A stretch of 64,000 nt of DNA from Anthoceros angustus (lineage: Eukaryota; Streptophyta; Anthocerotopsida; Anthocerotales; Anthocerotaceae), in contig MU008217.1 of assembly GCA_010909165.1 (NCBI GenBank), positions 1-64,000 on the forward strand. Reading direction: 5' to 3'. Below, one piece after another: positions 1-10,822 of the stretch. The number at the start of each line of letters is the position of its first letter. Position 1 is the stretch's first letter. Under the pieces are notes generated by a model. The model ran no database searches and was not told where the DNA came from. It saw only the letters and a list, made by a program, of their open reading frames with translations. The position numbers were made by a program, and so were the translations under genes.

Positions 1-361
1 CTTGATGAACTTTGTGGCGTGAACTAAGCAATGTCATGCCTAACACTTCAGCCCAAATGTGGTAACATGGTCATAGTTTTAACCTTATTAATGTTATGAA
101 TTGCGTGCTAAACTTACGTCAACTTAAGGCTGGCCTTGATTGCCACGAACCTCTTATGTTGAAGCTCACGATGGCCTCCCAAAACTGCTTCTTACTAAGG
201 GCTGTCCATGGCATTCAAACCTTCATCAAAAGGAGCCATTCGTATATCTAGTTTGCACACCAAATCTTTATCAAGGTGCCCAATATTGCAAGGTGCAAGC
301 GGCAATTAGGAGACCCCAATACTTTAGTGTAGATGAGACCATCCAATTTGTACACCTTTGA
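1..361. repeat. HEAD block, copy 1
   Basis: This is the type copy, repeated almost exactly at 4920-5280 and 14041-14401 and cut short at 9901-10156. A 73-codon plus-strand frame (140-361) is preserved in the three full copies, but the DNA between them is identical, so the open frame is not evidence of selection. The opposite strand of its last part is also open. No domain is recognised. Confidence 0.9.
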
Positions 362-905
362 CATAAAGAACTACTCATCATATTATGATTTCAAGGATGA
401 GCAATTTTACCGACCACTTATTGTTTGATAGATGTTCAATTTTACCTTTGACATAAAGAACTACTCATCATATTATGATTTCAAGGATGATTTCAAGGAC
501 TATCAAACTCGTGAGGCGGAAAAACAAAACCTAGACTTGTAGGATAAGAGGTTAGTCGTAGAGACTTTGCGTTGTGGAATAGCAGGTTTGACCTACTTTG
601 GGCTTTTCTTGTGAATACATAAGCATTGGGATTCTCATCTTATCTCCATTTTCAAATTTCATGGCCAAACGGAAAAAACATTACTACAATAATATAAATT
701 AAACCACTAGCACAACAAAAATTAAGGCATAATAAAGCAAAAAAGAATAAAACATAAAACATAAAACAAAACAAAACCTCAAACAACGGCAAAACAAAAC
801 AATAGAGAACCTTGTGCATCTTTTGAATCTTTAGACATTTGGCTTGGGCTCGATATCGATCCCCGCTCCTTCTTGTCTGGTGGTAACACAATATCGGCCC
901 TTCTT
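362..905. repeat. VQ end, one FKD/P35 piece, and DA block
   Basis: The VQ end (cctttgacataaagaac) occurs twice, at 355 and 448, separated by one P35 copy, which suggests a local duplication of about 93 bp. DA follows (about 498-900). Its second half (660-790) is A-rich on the plus strand with repeated aaaacataaaac words. Other DA copies lie at 5325, 5934, 10410, 14445 and 16160. The minus strand has a 79-codon frame that is hydrophobic only because of this A-rich composition, so it is not called as a gene. Confidence 0.85.
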
Positions 906-1365
906 GTTCTTCTTGTTTCCACCTTTAAATTTGCATACTAAATTGTGCTAACATGAAGTCTTGCGATATGCAATCTCGCATCACTTGACCATGGTACATC
1001 TAGCTCGCATCCAAGACCTCTGCACTTTTGACTATGGCGGAGGTCGTTGGTTTGCCATCAAGATCCAAGTGGTTGTTTGGCTTGGAAAGGATCTTTGGTA
1101 GAGACCGCATATTGATTATGACTTTTCACTCCATGGATGATCGCCTCCAGTTATGAAGGCTAGGTCTATGTTACAGACGACTCGGTTATATATCAATCGA
1201 TCTTACACCATTGCAATGGAAGATTAAGAAGGAGAAGTTACCGCTTTCTTTTATTGAGCTTGATCAAGTCAACGGCTTTTCTTTCATGGGGATGAATTTG
1301 TGGTGTTTAGCCCTCGTTCATGCATTTCATTAACATTATTGATTGATTGAAGATTATTTGTCTTG
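906..1365. repeat. ST, M and S blocks, first round
   Basis: ST (906-1075) leads into a short ggaaaggatctttgg link, then M (about 1090-1240), a partial L32 word and S (about 1285-1365). The link ggaaaggatctttgg is also at 15061. M occurs only in the ordered left part (about 1150, 2097, 7070, 11035, 15135, 16495 and 16785) and never after 18.8 kb, so it is a marker of intact macro-units. Confidence 0.8.
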
Positions 1366-1805
1366 TTTGAATTTTACCTTTGCATTCGTCTAGACCATTT
1401 TACCGCAATCTATGTAGTTGCCATATTTCAATCCTATGACGAAGATCCGTCCTTAGTGGACTTGAATAAATTTCTTCTTCTTCCTCTTCATCTTCTTCAT
1501 TTGTTCTTCTTGTTCTTCTTGTTCTTCTTGTTCTTCTTCTTCCTCTTCATCTTCTTCATTTGTTCTTCTTGTTCTTCTTGTTCTTCTTCTTCCTCTTCAT
1601 CTTCTTCTCTTCTTCTTCTTCTTACAGTTATTAATTGTATTTAGAAAACTATGAAACTTCTTCACCTCTAGGTATTGTATGTATACATGTTTAGTATAGT
1701 GATTATTTTCACTAGCATAGTAAATAAAAATTATTTATTTAATTATTTATGTATGCTATTCTTTGCAACAACAAAGAAACATACAACCATATTACATACA
1801 TATCA
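1366..1805. repeat. F block, CTT tract and T block, first round
   Basis: F (1366-1469) ends in aataaattt and is followed directly by a polypyrimidine tract (about 1470-1622) of ctt, ttgttctt and cctcttcat words. T (1623-1805) starts at acagttattaattg and contains AT-rich ttatttatttaattattt. A 93-codon plus frame runs through F and the tract and is compositional. The order F-CTT-T recurs at 2367, 7260, 11316, 15383, 17063 and 60168. Confidence 0.85.
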
Positions 1806-2096
1806 GGCCCTTCTTGTTTCCACCTTTAAATTTGCATACTGACTAAATTGTGCTAACATGAAGTCTTGCGATATGCAATCTCGCATCACTTGACCATGGT
1901 ACACATCTAGCTCCGCATCCAAGACCTCTGCACTTTTGACTATGGCGGAGGTGGTTGGCTACCTCCTCTTCCTATAACATGTGCCGCCACACTCCCATTT
2001 GGGGTCGTTGGTTTGCCATCAAGATCAAACAACGGCAAAACAATAGAGACCGCATATTGATTATGACTTTTCACTCCATGGATGATCGCCTCCAGT
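1806..2096. repeat. ST block with one C53 word, second copy
   Basis: Runs from ccacctttaaatttgc (about 1818) through the ctcgcatcacttgacc word to the C53 word near 1965-2015. It then joins a short piece of DA (aacggcaaaacaatagag) before M restarts. The DA piece is out of its usual context, so this is a block junction inside an otherwise ordered unit. Confidence 0.8.
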
Positions 2097-2840
2097 TATG
2101 AAGGCTAGGTCTATGTTACAGACGACTCGGTTATATATCAATCGATCTTACACCATTGCAATGGAAGATTAAGAAGGAGAAGTTACCGCTTTCTTTCATG
2201 GGGATGAATTTGTGGTGTTTAGCCCTCGTTCATGCATTTCATTAACATTATTGATTGAAGATTATTTGTCTTGTTTGAATTTCTTTCATGGGGATGAATT
2301 TGTGGTGTTTAGCCCTCGTTCATGCATTTCATTAACATTATTGATTGATTGAAGATTATTTGTCTTGTTTGAATTTTACCTTTGCATTCGTCTAGACCAT
2401 TTTACCGCAATCTATGGAGTTGCCATATTTCAATCCTATGACGAAGATCCGTCCTTAGTGGACTTGAATAAATTTCTTCTTCTTCTCTTCATCTTCTTCA
2501 TTTGTTCTTCTTGTTCTTCTTGTTCTTCTTCTTCCTCTTCATCTTCTTCATTTGTTCTTCTTGTTCTTCTTGTTCTTCTTCTTCCTCTTCATCTTCTTCA
2601 TTTGTTCTTCTTCTTCTTCTTACAGTTATTAATTGTATTTAGAAAACTATGAAACTTCTTCACCTCTAGGTATTGTATGTATACATGTTTAGTATAGTGA
2701 TTATTTTCACTAGCATAGTAAATAAAAATTATTTATTTAATTATTTATGTATGCTATTCTTTGCAACAACAAAGAAACATACAACCATATTACATACATA
2801 TCAGGCCCTTCTTGTTTCCACCTTTAAAATTTGCATACTG
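2097..2840. repeat. Internal ~1-kb duplication of M-S-F-CTT-T
   Basis: This stretch repeats 1150-1820 at an offset of roughly 0.95-1.0 kb. S itself is doubled (2190 and 2288). The CTT tract differs in length and word order from the first. F carries ctatggagttgcc where other copies have ctatgtagttgcc, one of the few single-base substitutions in the window. Confidence 0.85.
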
Positions 2841-3180
2841 ACTAAATTGTGCTAACATGAAGTCTTGCGATATGCAATCTCGCATCACTTGACCATGGTA
2901 CACATCTAGCTCCGCATCCAAGACCTCTGCACTTTTGACTATGGCGGAGGTGGTTGGCTACCTCCTCTTCCTATAACATGTGCCGCCACACTCCCATTTG
3001 GGGTCGTTGGTTTCGCTTGTATTATCATTCGCATATCAATTGCCTCAATGGTCATTGGTTTGCCATCAAGATCAAGTGGTTGTTTGGCTTAGTGGTTCGA
3101 CGAGCTTTCTTTTATTGAGCTTGATCAAGTCATCCACATTCTTTTATTGAGCTTGATCAAGTCATGCTTATTCTTTGCAA
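2841..3180. repeat. ST, C53 and C50 words leading to L32
   Basis: The third ST of unit 1 is followed by one C53 word, one C50 word (about 3010-3060) and gtggttcgacgagc, then two L32 words (about 3105-3175). The C50 copy here reads gtttcgcttg where later copies read gtttgccgcttg. Confidence 0.8.
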
Positions 3181-3540
3181 CAAAGTCGGGCTCAAGTATC
3201 ACAAAGTTAGAGACTTCAACTTAAAGCGTGAGACAAGATCAAACAACAAAATCCAAATGTAAAATTGAAGTTCAAAACCGCCCAATCATATATCGACAAG
3301 CTAGGCACAAGTAACACTAAATATGCACAAGTTCCACTAAGTACTTAAGCATCTAACTGCACACCAAAGTGTGTAGTTACAAACCTTGGAGGTTAAGTAG
3401 GGTGCGATTCGTCTTGCTACACGGTTATCTGTAAGTCGTGTGTCAACACCTCCGGAGCCCGCCTCGAGAACCTCTCGTCCTTGGCAGCGATTCGTCCGCA
3501 TTGGATGACGAGCACCGCCACGCCTTGCTTTCTTTTTATT
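3181..3540. repeat. K block plus ~100 bp seen only here
   Basis: K (3181-3418) begins with caaagtcgggctcaag and ends with gtagggtgcgattcg. The following 3420-3495 (cggttatctgtaagtcg through acctctcgtccttggc) is found nowhere else in the window. It is richer in G and C than its surroundings and may be the original flank of K. The end (cgcattggatgacgagcac) reappears at 18066, 25228, 26781, 54550, 57950 and 62060. Confidence 0.75.
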
Positions 3541-3815
3541 GAGCTTGATCAAGTCATCAAGACTCAATTTGCCTTCCTTAGCGCAACGGTTCCATACATA
3601 TGGTGACCGCCACCGTGGTCCTTTGCCTTAAGCTTGATCAAGTCATGCTTATTCTTTTATTGAGCTTGATCAAGTCATCAAGACTCAATTTGCCTTCCTT
3701 AGCAGCGGTTTCATGCATGTGGTGACCGCCACCGTGGTCCTTTGCCTTAAGCTTGATCAAGTCATCCACATTCTTTTATTGAGCTTGATCAAGTCATCAA
3801 GACTTAGATGACCAC
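3530..3815. repeat. L87/L32 array, unit 1
   Basis: Two L87 copies are separated by L32 words, each with the 10-bp palindrome cttgatcaag. Read on the minus strand, L87 gives a 29-residue repeat (SLDDLIKL, then KAKDHGGGHH, then an AAKEGKL-type end). One copy has gcgcaacggttcc in place of gcagcggttcc, which breaks the frame. The minus-strand 76-codon frame at 3337-3567 starts MSLDDLIKLNKKKARRGG and is the most basic version of the motif. Confidence 0.85.
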
Positions 3816-4010
3816 AACGTTGTCTTAGGTCCTCGAGCAACTCATAATTATTGCTTGGTCGCGAGGAATTCATTATTGCTTGGATGTTTGTGCTCTATAA
3901 TGTATTTAAAATTGGTCAATATGGATTATTTTTGTGAAAATATATTCAACCGTGGTGGTTGCTCTCAATATCCTAGGCAAATCAATTGTTAACCGTTGCA
4001 AGGATGAGCA
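3811..4010. repeat. G block with a single R25 word
   Basis: Begins at gatgaccacaacgttg and ends at aaccgttgcaaggatga. One R25 word (tcgcgaggaattcatt) with NruI- and EcoRI-type palindromes sits near 3860. G recurs in this form at 8705, 12850, 18495, 25545, 48360, 50510, 56690, 57510 and 62365, always just before a P35 array or an FKD word. Confidence 0.85.
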
Positions 4011-4360
4011 ATTTTACCGACCACTTATTGTTTGATAGATGTTCAATTTTACCGACCACTTATTGTTTGATAGATGTTCAATTTTATAGACCACTTATTG
4101 TTTGATAGATGTTCAATTTTATGGACCACTTATTGTTTGATAGATGTTCAATTTTATAGACCACTTATTGTTTGATAGATGTTCAATTTCTTGACCACTT
4201 ATTGTTTGATAGATGTTCAATTTTACCGAGCACTTATTGTTTGATAGATGTTCAATTTTATAGACCACTTATTGTTTGATAGATGTTCAATTTTACGAGC
4301 ACTTATTGTTTGATAGATGTTCAATTTTATACACCACTTATTGTTTGATAGATGTTCACG
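4011..4360. repeat. P35 tandem array, unit 1 (10 copies)
   Basis: The exact 35-bp period shows from copies of ccacttattg at 4021, 4056, 4091 and 4126. Copies differ only in the five bases before ccactt or gcactt (accga, ataga, atgga, cttga, accgag, ataca). The order here is accga, accga, ataga, atgga, ataga, cttga, accgag, ataga, acgag, ataca, and then a HINGE word. The same order is found 58 kb away at 62,565. Confidence 0.92.
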
Positions 4361-4919
4361 AGGTGGAGCGTGGCGAGGATGAGCAACAACAAACCACTTC
4401 TTGTTAGGCTTTCCTAAGGTGCAGCGTTGCGAAGGTGGGCAACTCAACCAACCACTTAGATGATGGCTCCTTTATAGATGACCTTGAATACTAGATACTA
4501 TACAGGATATTTGATATTTCCTTTCTAGCATCTTCAAATTGTTTTCTTGTGATAGGTACTATAAATGGATATTTGATATTTCCTTTATGGCACGTTCAAG
4601 TTGTTTTCTTGTAATACATACTATTAATGGATATATGATATTTCCTTTCCAGATGTTCTAATTGTTTTCTTGTGGTAGCGATATTATATTTATATTTGGT
4701 ATTTTCTTTTGTGGTATCTTTGAATTTCTTTCACGCTCGTATTGGTCCATCTTAGTAACAAAATGGCATGGTTGTGCAACTTAATAATTAAGTCTCCTCA
4801 CTTGCCTTCTTAATGTACAACATGTCAATTGAGAACTAAACTACACCAAATCTTGTAGGAATAGAAGTTGATGTGGGAAATAGTTACCACGTGATTAGAC
4901 AAAGGCATTTGTTTCGTTC
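4361..4919. repeat. TAIL block with Y62 minisatellite
   Basis: After the HINGE comes ggctttcctaaggtgcagcg, then three copies of a 61-62 bp repeat (gttttcttgt at 4541, 4603 and 4664) with ggatatttgatatttcc. A single-copy-like end (4700-4919) leads directly into the next HEAD. Complete TAIL ends occur only at 4919, 9900 and 14040. Confidence 0.88.
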
Positions 4920-5700
4920 CTTGATGAACTTTGTGGCGTGAACTAAGCAATGTCATGCCTAACACTTCAGCCCAAATGTGGTAACATGGTCATAGTTTTA
5001 ACCTTATTAATGTTATGAATTGCGTGCTAAACTTACGTCAACTTAAGGCTGGCCTTGATTGCCACGAACCTCTTATGTTGAAGCTCACGATGGCCTCCCA
5101 AAACTGCTTCTTACTAAGGGCTGTCCATGGCATTCAAACCTTCATCAAAAGGAGCCATTCGTATATCTAGTTTGCACACCAAATCTTTATCAAGGTGCCC
5201 AATATTGCAAGGTGCAAGCGGCAATTAGGAGACCCCAATACTTTAGTGTAGATGAGACCATCCAATTTGTACACCTTTGACATAAAGAACTACTCATCAT
5301 ATTATGATTTCAAGGATGATTTCAAGGACTATCAAACTCGTGAGGCGGAAAACAAAACCTAGACTTGTAGGATAAGAGGTTAGTCGTAGAGACTTTGCGT
5401 TGTGGAATAGCGAGGTTTGACCTACTTTGGGCTTTTCTTGTGAATACATAAGCATTGGGATTCTCATCTTATCTCCATTTTCAAATTTCATGGCCAAACG
5501 GAAAAAACATTACTACAATAATATAAATTAAACCACTAGCACAACAAAAATTAAGGCATAATAAAGCAAAAAAAGAATAAAACATAAAACATAAAACAAA
5601 ACAAAACCTCAAACAACGGCAAAACAATAGAGAACCTTGTGCATCTTTGAATCTTTAGACATTTGGCTTGGGCTCGATATCGATCCCCGCTCCTTCTTGT
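4920..5700. repeat. HEAD and DA, unit 2
   Basis: HEAD copy 2 (4920-5280) matches copy 1, including the 73-codon frame. VQ end, two FKD words and DA follow. Compared with unit 1 there are one-base changes in runs (ggaaaac for ggaaaaac, tagcgagg for tagcagg, catctttgaat for catcttttgaat). Confidence 0.88.
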
Positions 5701-6262
5701 TAGGCTTTCCTAAGGTGCAGCGTTGCGGTGGGCAACTCAACCAACCACTTAGATGATGGCTCCTTTATAGATGACCACAACGTTGTCTTAGGTCCTCGAG
5801 CAACTCATAATTATTGCTTGGATGTTTGTGCTCTATAATGTATTTAAAATTGGTCAATATGGATTATTTTCACTAGCATAGTAAATAAAAATTATTTATG
5901 TATGCTATTCTTTGCAACAAAGTCTTGTAGGATAAGAGGTTAGTCGTAGAGACTTTGCGTTGTGGAATAGCGAGGTTTGACCTACTTTGGGCTTTTCTTG
6001 TGAATACATAAGCATTGGGATTCTCATCTTATCTCCATTTTCAAATTTCATGGCCAAACGGAAAAAACATTACTACAATAATATAAATTAAACCACTAGC
6101 ACAACAAAAATTAAGGCATAATAAAGCAAAAAAAGAATAAAACATAAAACATAAAACAAAACAAAACCTCAAACAACGGCAAAACAATAGAGAACCTTGT
6201 GCATCTTTTGAATCTTTAGACATTTGGCTTGGGCTCGATATCGATCCCCGCTCCTTCTTGTT
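5701..6262. repeat. TAIL and G fragments, then a second DA copy
   Basis: At about 5697 DA switches to TAIL through the shared word cttcttgt. It then passes to a G fragment (5770-5870), the end of T (5870-5920) and back into DA at cttgtaggataagagg. That word is at 5364 and again at 5934, so DA is repeated at an offset of 570 bp. A neat local example of block switching and return. Confidence 0.82.
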
Positions 6263-6935
6263 CTTCTTCTTGTTAGGCTTTCCTAAGGTGCAAGCGGCAA
6301 TTAGGAGACCCCAATACTTTAGTGTAGATGAGACCATCCAATTTGTACACCTTTGACATAAAGAACTACTCATCATATTATGATTTCAAGGATGATTTCA
6401 AGGATGATTTCAAGGATGATTTCAAGGATGATTTCAAGGATGAGCAATTTTACCTTTGCATTCGTCTAGACCATTTTACCGAGCACTTATTGTTTGATAG
6501 ATGTTCAATTTTACCTTTGCATTCGTCTAGACCATTTTACCGAGCACTTATTGTTTGATAGATGTTCAATTTTATACACCACTTATTGTTTGATAGATGT
6601 TCAATTTTACCTTTGCATTCGTCTAGACCATTTTACCGAGCACTTATTGTTTGATAGATGTTCAATTTATGGACCACTTATTGTTTGATAGATGTTCAAT
6701 TTATGGACCACTTATTGTTTGATAGATGTTCAATTTTACCTTTGCATTCGTCTAGACCATTTTACCGACCACTTATTGTTTGATAGATGTTCAATTTTAC
6801 CGAGCACTTATTGTTTGATAGATGTTCAATTTATGGACCACTTATTGTTTGATAGATGTTCAATTTTACCTTTGCATTCGTCTAGACCATTTTACCGACC
6901 ACTTATTGTTTGATAGATGTTCAATTTTATACACC
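6263..6935. repeat. VQ, FKD x5, and P35/X30 array
   Basis: The first chimeric VQ in the window (ggctttcctaaggtgcaagc, about 6273) is followed by five FKD words (6380-6440) and about 12 P35 words. Several of these are joined by the X30 linker. Variant words accgag, atgga and ataca alternate. Short plus-strand frames reading LLFDRC or YLCIRLDHF are translations of these words and not genes. Confidence 0.85.
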
Positions 6936-7260
6936 ACTTGTGGCTGCAAAGGAGTTTCTCAATAGGCTAGAGGTCGATGTGGTGTTTAGCCCTCGTTCAT
7001 GCATTTCATTAACATTATTGATTATGACTTTTCACTCCATGGATGATCGCCTCCAGTTATGAAGGCTAGGTCTATGTTACAGACGACTCGGTTATATATC
7101 AATCGATCTTACACCATTGCAATGGAAGATTATTTGTCTTGTTTGAATTTTACCGACCACTTATTGTTTGAATTTCTTTCATGGGGATGAATTTGTGGTG
7201 TTTAGCCCTCGTTCATGCATTTCATTAACATTATTGATTGATTGAAGATTATTTGTCTTG
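6936..7260. repeat. Short coding-like remnant, S and M fragments
   Basis: At 6937-6945 the P35 word switches through caccactt into gtggctgcaaaggag, the 3' part of the fragment seen in full at 10,823. Pieces of S, M (7025-7130), P35 and S again follow. The remnant is only about 50 bp here. Confidence 0.75.
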
Positions 7261-7417
7261 TTTGAATTTTACCTTTGCATTCGTCTAGACCATTTTACCG
7301 CAATCTATGTAGTTGCCATATTTCAATCCTATGAAGATCCGTCCTTAGTGGACTTGAATAAATTTCTTCTTCTTCCTCTTCATCTTCTTCATTTGTTCTT
7401 CTTGTTCTTCTTGTTCT

Positions 7418-7449
<32 letters not shown>

Positions 7450-7735
7450 TTCTTCTTCTTCTTCTTCTTCTTCTTCTTCTTCTTCTTCTTCTTCATCTTC
7501 TTCTTCTTCTTCCTCTTCATCTTCTTCTTCTCTTCTTCTTCTTCTTACAGTTATTAATTGTATTTAGAAAACTATGAAACTTCTTCACCTCTAGGTATTG
7601 TATGTATACATGTTTAGTATAGTGATTATTTTTCACTAGCATAGTAAATAAAAATTATTTATTTAATTATTTATGTATGCTATTCTTTGCAACAACAAAG
7701 AAACATACAACCATATTACATACATATCGGCCCTT
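7261..7735. repeat. F, long CTT tract and T, unit 2
   Basis: F lacks three bases (cctatgaagatcc for cctatgacgaagatcc), as does the copy at 11,380. The tract (7361-7546) contains a nearly pure (CTT)n core at about 7424-7490, the longest in the ordered units. T follows with tatttttcac, one T longer than unit 1. Confidence 0.85.
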
Positions 7736-8440
7736 CTTGTTTCCACCTTTAAAATTTGCATACTAAATTGTGCTAACATGAAGTCTTGCGATATGCAATC
7801 TCGCATCACTTGACCATGGTACATCTAGCTCGCATCCAAGACCTCTGCACTTTTGACTATGGCGGAGGTCGTTGGCTACCTCCTCTTCCTATAACATGTG
7901 CCACACTCCCATTTGGGGTCGTTGGTTTGCCGCTTGTATTATCATTCGCATATCAATTGCCTCAATGGTCATTGGTTTGCCATCAAGATCAAGTGGTTGT
8001 TTGGCTTAGTGGTTCGACGAGCTTTCTGCGATATGCAATCTCGCATCACTTGACCATGGTACACATCTAGCTCGCATCCAAGACCTCTGCACTTTTGACT
8101 ATGGCGGAGGTCGTTGGTTTGCCATCAAGATCAAACAACAAAATCCAAATGTAAAATTGAAGTTCAAAACCGCCCAATCATATATCGACAAGCTAGGGCA
8201 CAAGTAACACTAAATATGCACAAGTTCCACTAAGTACTTAAGCATCTAACGCACACCAAAGTGTGTAGTTACAAACCTTGGAGGTTAAGTAGGGTGCGAT
8301 TCGTCTTGCTACAGTTATTAATTGTATTTAGAAAACTATGAAACTTCTTCACCTCTAGGTATTGTATGTATACATGTTTAGTATAGTGATTATTTTTCAC
8401 TAGCATAGTAAATAAAAATTATTTATGTATGCTATTCTTT
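7736..8440. repeat. ST, C53, C50, ST, K and a second T
   Basis: ST-C53-C50 runs to gttcgacgagctttc (about 8025) and returns to ST at tgcgatatgcaatc. K follows (8128-8305) and joins T at cttgctacagttatt (8312) through the shared taca. The same K-to-T join is at 12,417, so this composite was probably copied between units 2 and 3. T then enters L87 at gctattctttt. Confidence 0.8.
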
Positions 8441-8920
8441 TATTGAGCTTGATCAAGTCATCAAGACTCAATTTGCCTTCCTTAGCAGCGGTTCCATACA
8501 TATGGTGACCGCCACCGTGGTCCTTTGCCTTAAGCTTGATCAAGTCATGCTTATTCTTTTATTGAGCTTGATCAAGTCATCAAGACTCAATTTGCCTTCC
8601 TTAGCAGCGGTTTCATGCATGTGGTGACCGCCACCGTGGTCCTTTGCCTTAAGCTTGATCAAGTCATCCACATTCTTTTATTGAGCTTGATCAAGTCATC
8701 AAGACTTAGATGACCACAACGTTGTCTTAGGTCCTCGAGCAACTCATAATTATTGCTTGGTCGCGAGGAATTCATTATTGCTTGGATGTTTGTGCTCTAT
8801 AATGTATTTAAAATTGGTCAATATGGATTATTTTTGTGAAAATATATTCAACCGTGGTGGTTGCTCTCAATATCCTAGGCAAATCAATTGTTAACCGTTG
8901 CAAGGATGATTTCAAGGATG
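8441..8920. repeat. L87/L32 array and G block, unit 2
   Basis: Two L87 copies with intervening L32 words, in the same order as unit 1, pass into G with one R25 word (about 8758-8785) and two FKD words. The minus-strand frame is interrupted by tcttttatt-type words with four T bases. Confidence 0.87.
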
Positions 8921-9335
8921 AGCAATTTTACCGACCACTTATTGTTTGATAGATGTTCAATTTTACCGACCACTTATTGTTTGATAGATGTTCAATTTTA
9001 TAGACCACTTATTGTTTGATAGATGTTCAATTTTATGGACCACTTATTGTTTGATAGATGTTCAATTTTATAGACCACTTATTGTTTGATAGATGTTCAA
9101 TTTTACCACTTATTGTTTGATAGATGTTCAATTTTATAGACCACTTATTGTTTGATAGATGTTCAATTTTAGACCACTTATTGTTTGATAGATGTTCAAT
9201 TTTACCGAGCACTTATTGTTTGATAGATGTTCAATTTTATAGACCACTTATTGTTTGATAGATGTTCAATTTTACCACTTATTGTTTGATAGATGTTCAA
9301 TTTTATGGACCACTTATTGTTTGATAGATGTTCAC
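8921..9335. repeat. P35 tandem array, unit 2 (12 copies)
   Basis: The order starts accga, accga, ataga, atgga, ataga as in unit 1 and then diverges. Some copies are shortened to 31 bp where ttttaccactt lacks the five-base variable word. The HINGE word at 9333 closes the array. Confidence 0.9.
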
Positions 9336-9900
9336 GAGGTGGAGCGTGGCGAGGATGAGCAACAACAAACCACTTCTTGTTAGGCTTTCCTAAGGTGCAG
9401 CGTTGCGAAGGTGGGCAACTCAACCAACCACTTAGATGATGGCTCCTTTATAGATGACCTTGAATACTAGATACTATACAGGATATTTGATATTTCCTTT
9501 CTAGCATCTTCAAATTGTTTTCTTGTGATAGGTACTATAAATGGATATTTGATATTTCCTTTATGGCACGTTCAAGTTGTTTTCTTGTAATACATACTAT
9601 TAATGGATATATGATATTTCCTTTCTAGCATCTTCAAATTGTTTTCTTGTGGTAGCGATATTATATTTATATTTGGTATTTTCTTTTGTGGTATCTTTGA
9701 ATTTCTTTCACGCTCGTATTGGTCCATCTTAGTAACAAAATGGCATGGTTGTGCAACTTAATAATTAAGTCTCCTCACTTGCCTTCTTAATGTACAACAT
9801 GTCAATTGGAGAACTAAACTACACCAAATCTTTGTAGGAATAGAAGTTGATGTGGGAAATAGTTACCACACGTGATTAGACAAAGGCATTTGTTTCGTTC
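9336..9900. repeat. TAIL block, unit 2
   Basis: Same as 4361-4919 with small indels (caattggagaac for caattgagaac, aatctttgtagg for aatcttgtagg, accacacgtg for accacgtg). Y62 copies carry ctagcatcttcaaatt at all but one position. HEAD copy 3 follows at once. Confidence 0.88.
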
Positions 9901-10822
9901 CTTGATGAACTTTGTGGCGTGAACTAAGCAATGTCATGCCTAACACTTCAGCCCAAATGTGGTAACATGGTCATAGTTTTAACCTTATTAATGTTATGAA
10001 TTGCGTGCTAAACTTACGTCAACTTAAGGCTGGCCTTGATTGCCACGAACCTCTTATGTTGAAGCTCACGATGGCCTCCCAAAACTGCTTCTTACTAAGG
10101 GCTGTCCATGGCATTCAAACCTTCATCAAAAGGAGCCATTCAGATATCTAGTTTCATGCATTTCATTAACATTATTGATTGAAGATTATTTGTCTTGTTT
10201 GAATTTCTTTCACGCTCGTATTGGTCCATCTTAGTAACAAAATGGCATGGTTGTGCAACTTAACAAAACCACTTCTTGTTAGGCTTTCCTAAGGTGCAAG
10301 CGGCAATTAGGAGACCCCAATACTTTAGTGTAGATGAGACCATCCAATTTGTACACCTTTGACATAAAGAACTACTCATCATATTATGATTTCAAGGATG
10401 ATTTCAAGGACTATCAAACTCGTGAGGCGGAAAACAAAACCTAGACTTGTAGGATAAGAGGTTAGTCGTAGAGACTTTGCGTTGTGGAATAGCGAGGTTT
10501 GACCTACTTTGGGCTTTTCTTGTGAATACATAAGCATTGGGATTCTCATCTTATCTCCATTTTCAAATTTCATGGCCAAACGGAAAAAACATTACTACAA
10601 TAATATAAATTAAACCACTAGCACAACAAAATTAAGGCATAATAAAGCAAAAAAAGAATAAAACATAAAACATAAAACATAAAACATAAAACATAAAACA
10701 AAACAAAACCTCAAACAACGGCAAAACAATAGAGAGAACCTTGTGCATCTTTTGAATCTTTAGACATTTGGCTTGGGCTCGATATCGATCCCCGCTCCTT
10801 CTTGTCTGGTGGTAACACAATA
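9901..10822. repeat. Truncated HEAD, S/TAIL piece, VQ, DA
   Basis: HEAD follows copy 1 to about 10,154. Here ctagtttg changes to ctagtttcatgcat, a join with about 4 bp in common that is used again at 27,083. An S piece and a TAIL piece (ctttcacgctcgtattgg) lead into a chimeric VQ (10,278) and a DA whose aaaacat words are expanded (10,670-10,705). Confidence 0.83.

Larger units (their letters stand above)
1..4919. repeat. Macro-unit 1 of complex satellite (4,919 bp)
   Basis: The first bases recur at 4920, 9901 and 14041 and are followed each time by the same ~250-360 bp, which defines the unit. Order here: HEAD, short FKD/P35, DA, ST, M, S, F, CTT, T, ST, then a second M-S-F-CTT-T-ST round, C50, K, L87, G, P35 array, TAIL. 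It has the most complete block order in the window and is the reference for the other descriptions. No promoter, splice structure or long ORF stands out, and I read it as noncoding satellite DNA. Confidence 0.9.
4920..9900. repeat. Macro-unit 2 (4,981 bp)
   Basis: Starts and ends like unit 1 but is rearranged inside. DA is duplicated, an FKD run and a long P35/X30 array are inserted early (6370-6935), the second M-S-F round is missing, and T is used twice. The similar length despite a different content shows that the rearrangement is block-wise. Confidence 0.9.

Noticed and set aside
140-361. 73-codon frame repeated in three HEAD copies
   Set aside because: The HEAD copies are almost identical in DNA, so the conserved frame carries no selection signal; the opposite strand of its end is open too and no family is recognised.
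660-790. A-rich DA part as poly(A) tail of a retroelement
   Set aside because: It lies inside a longer conserved block, has no target-site duplication and no upstream reverse-transcriptase sequence.
3350-3420. K end (ggaggttaagtagggtgcg) as a 5S rRNA-like or tRNA-derived SINE promoter
   Set aside because: Only a few bases recall 5S or B-box words (gttcgacgagc nearby); spacing and the rest of the gene are missing.
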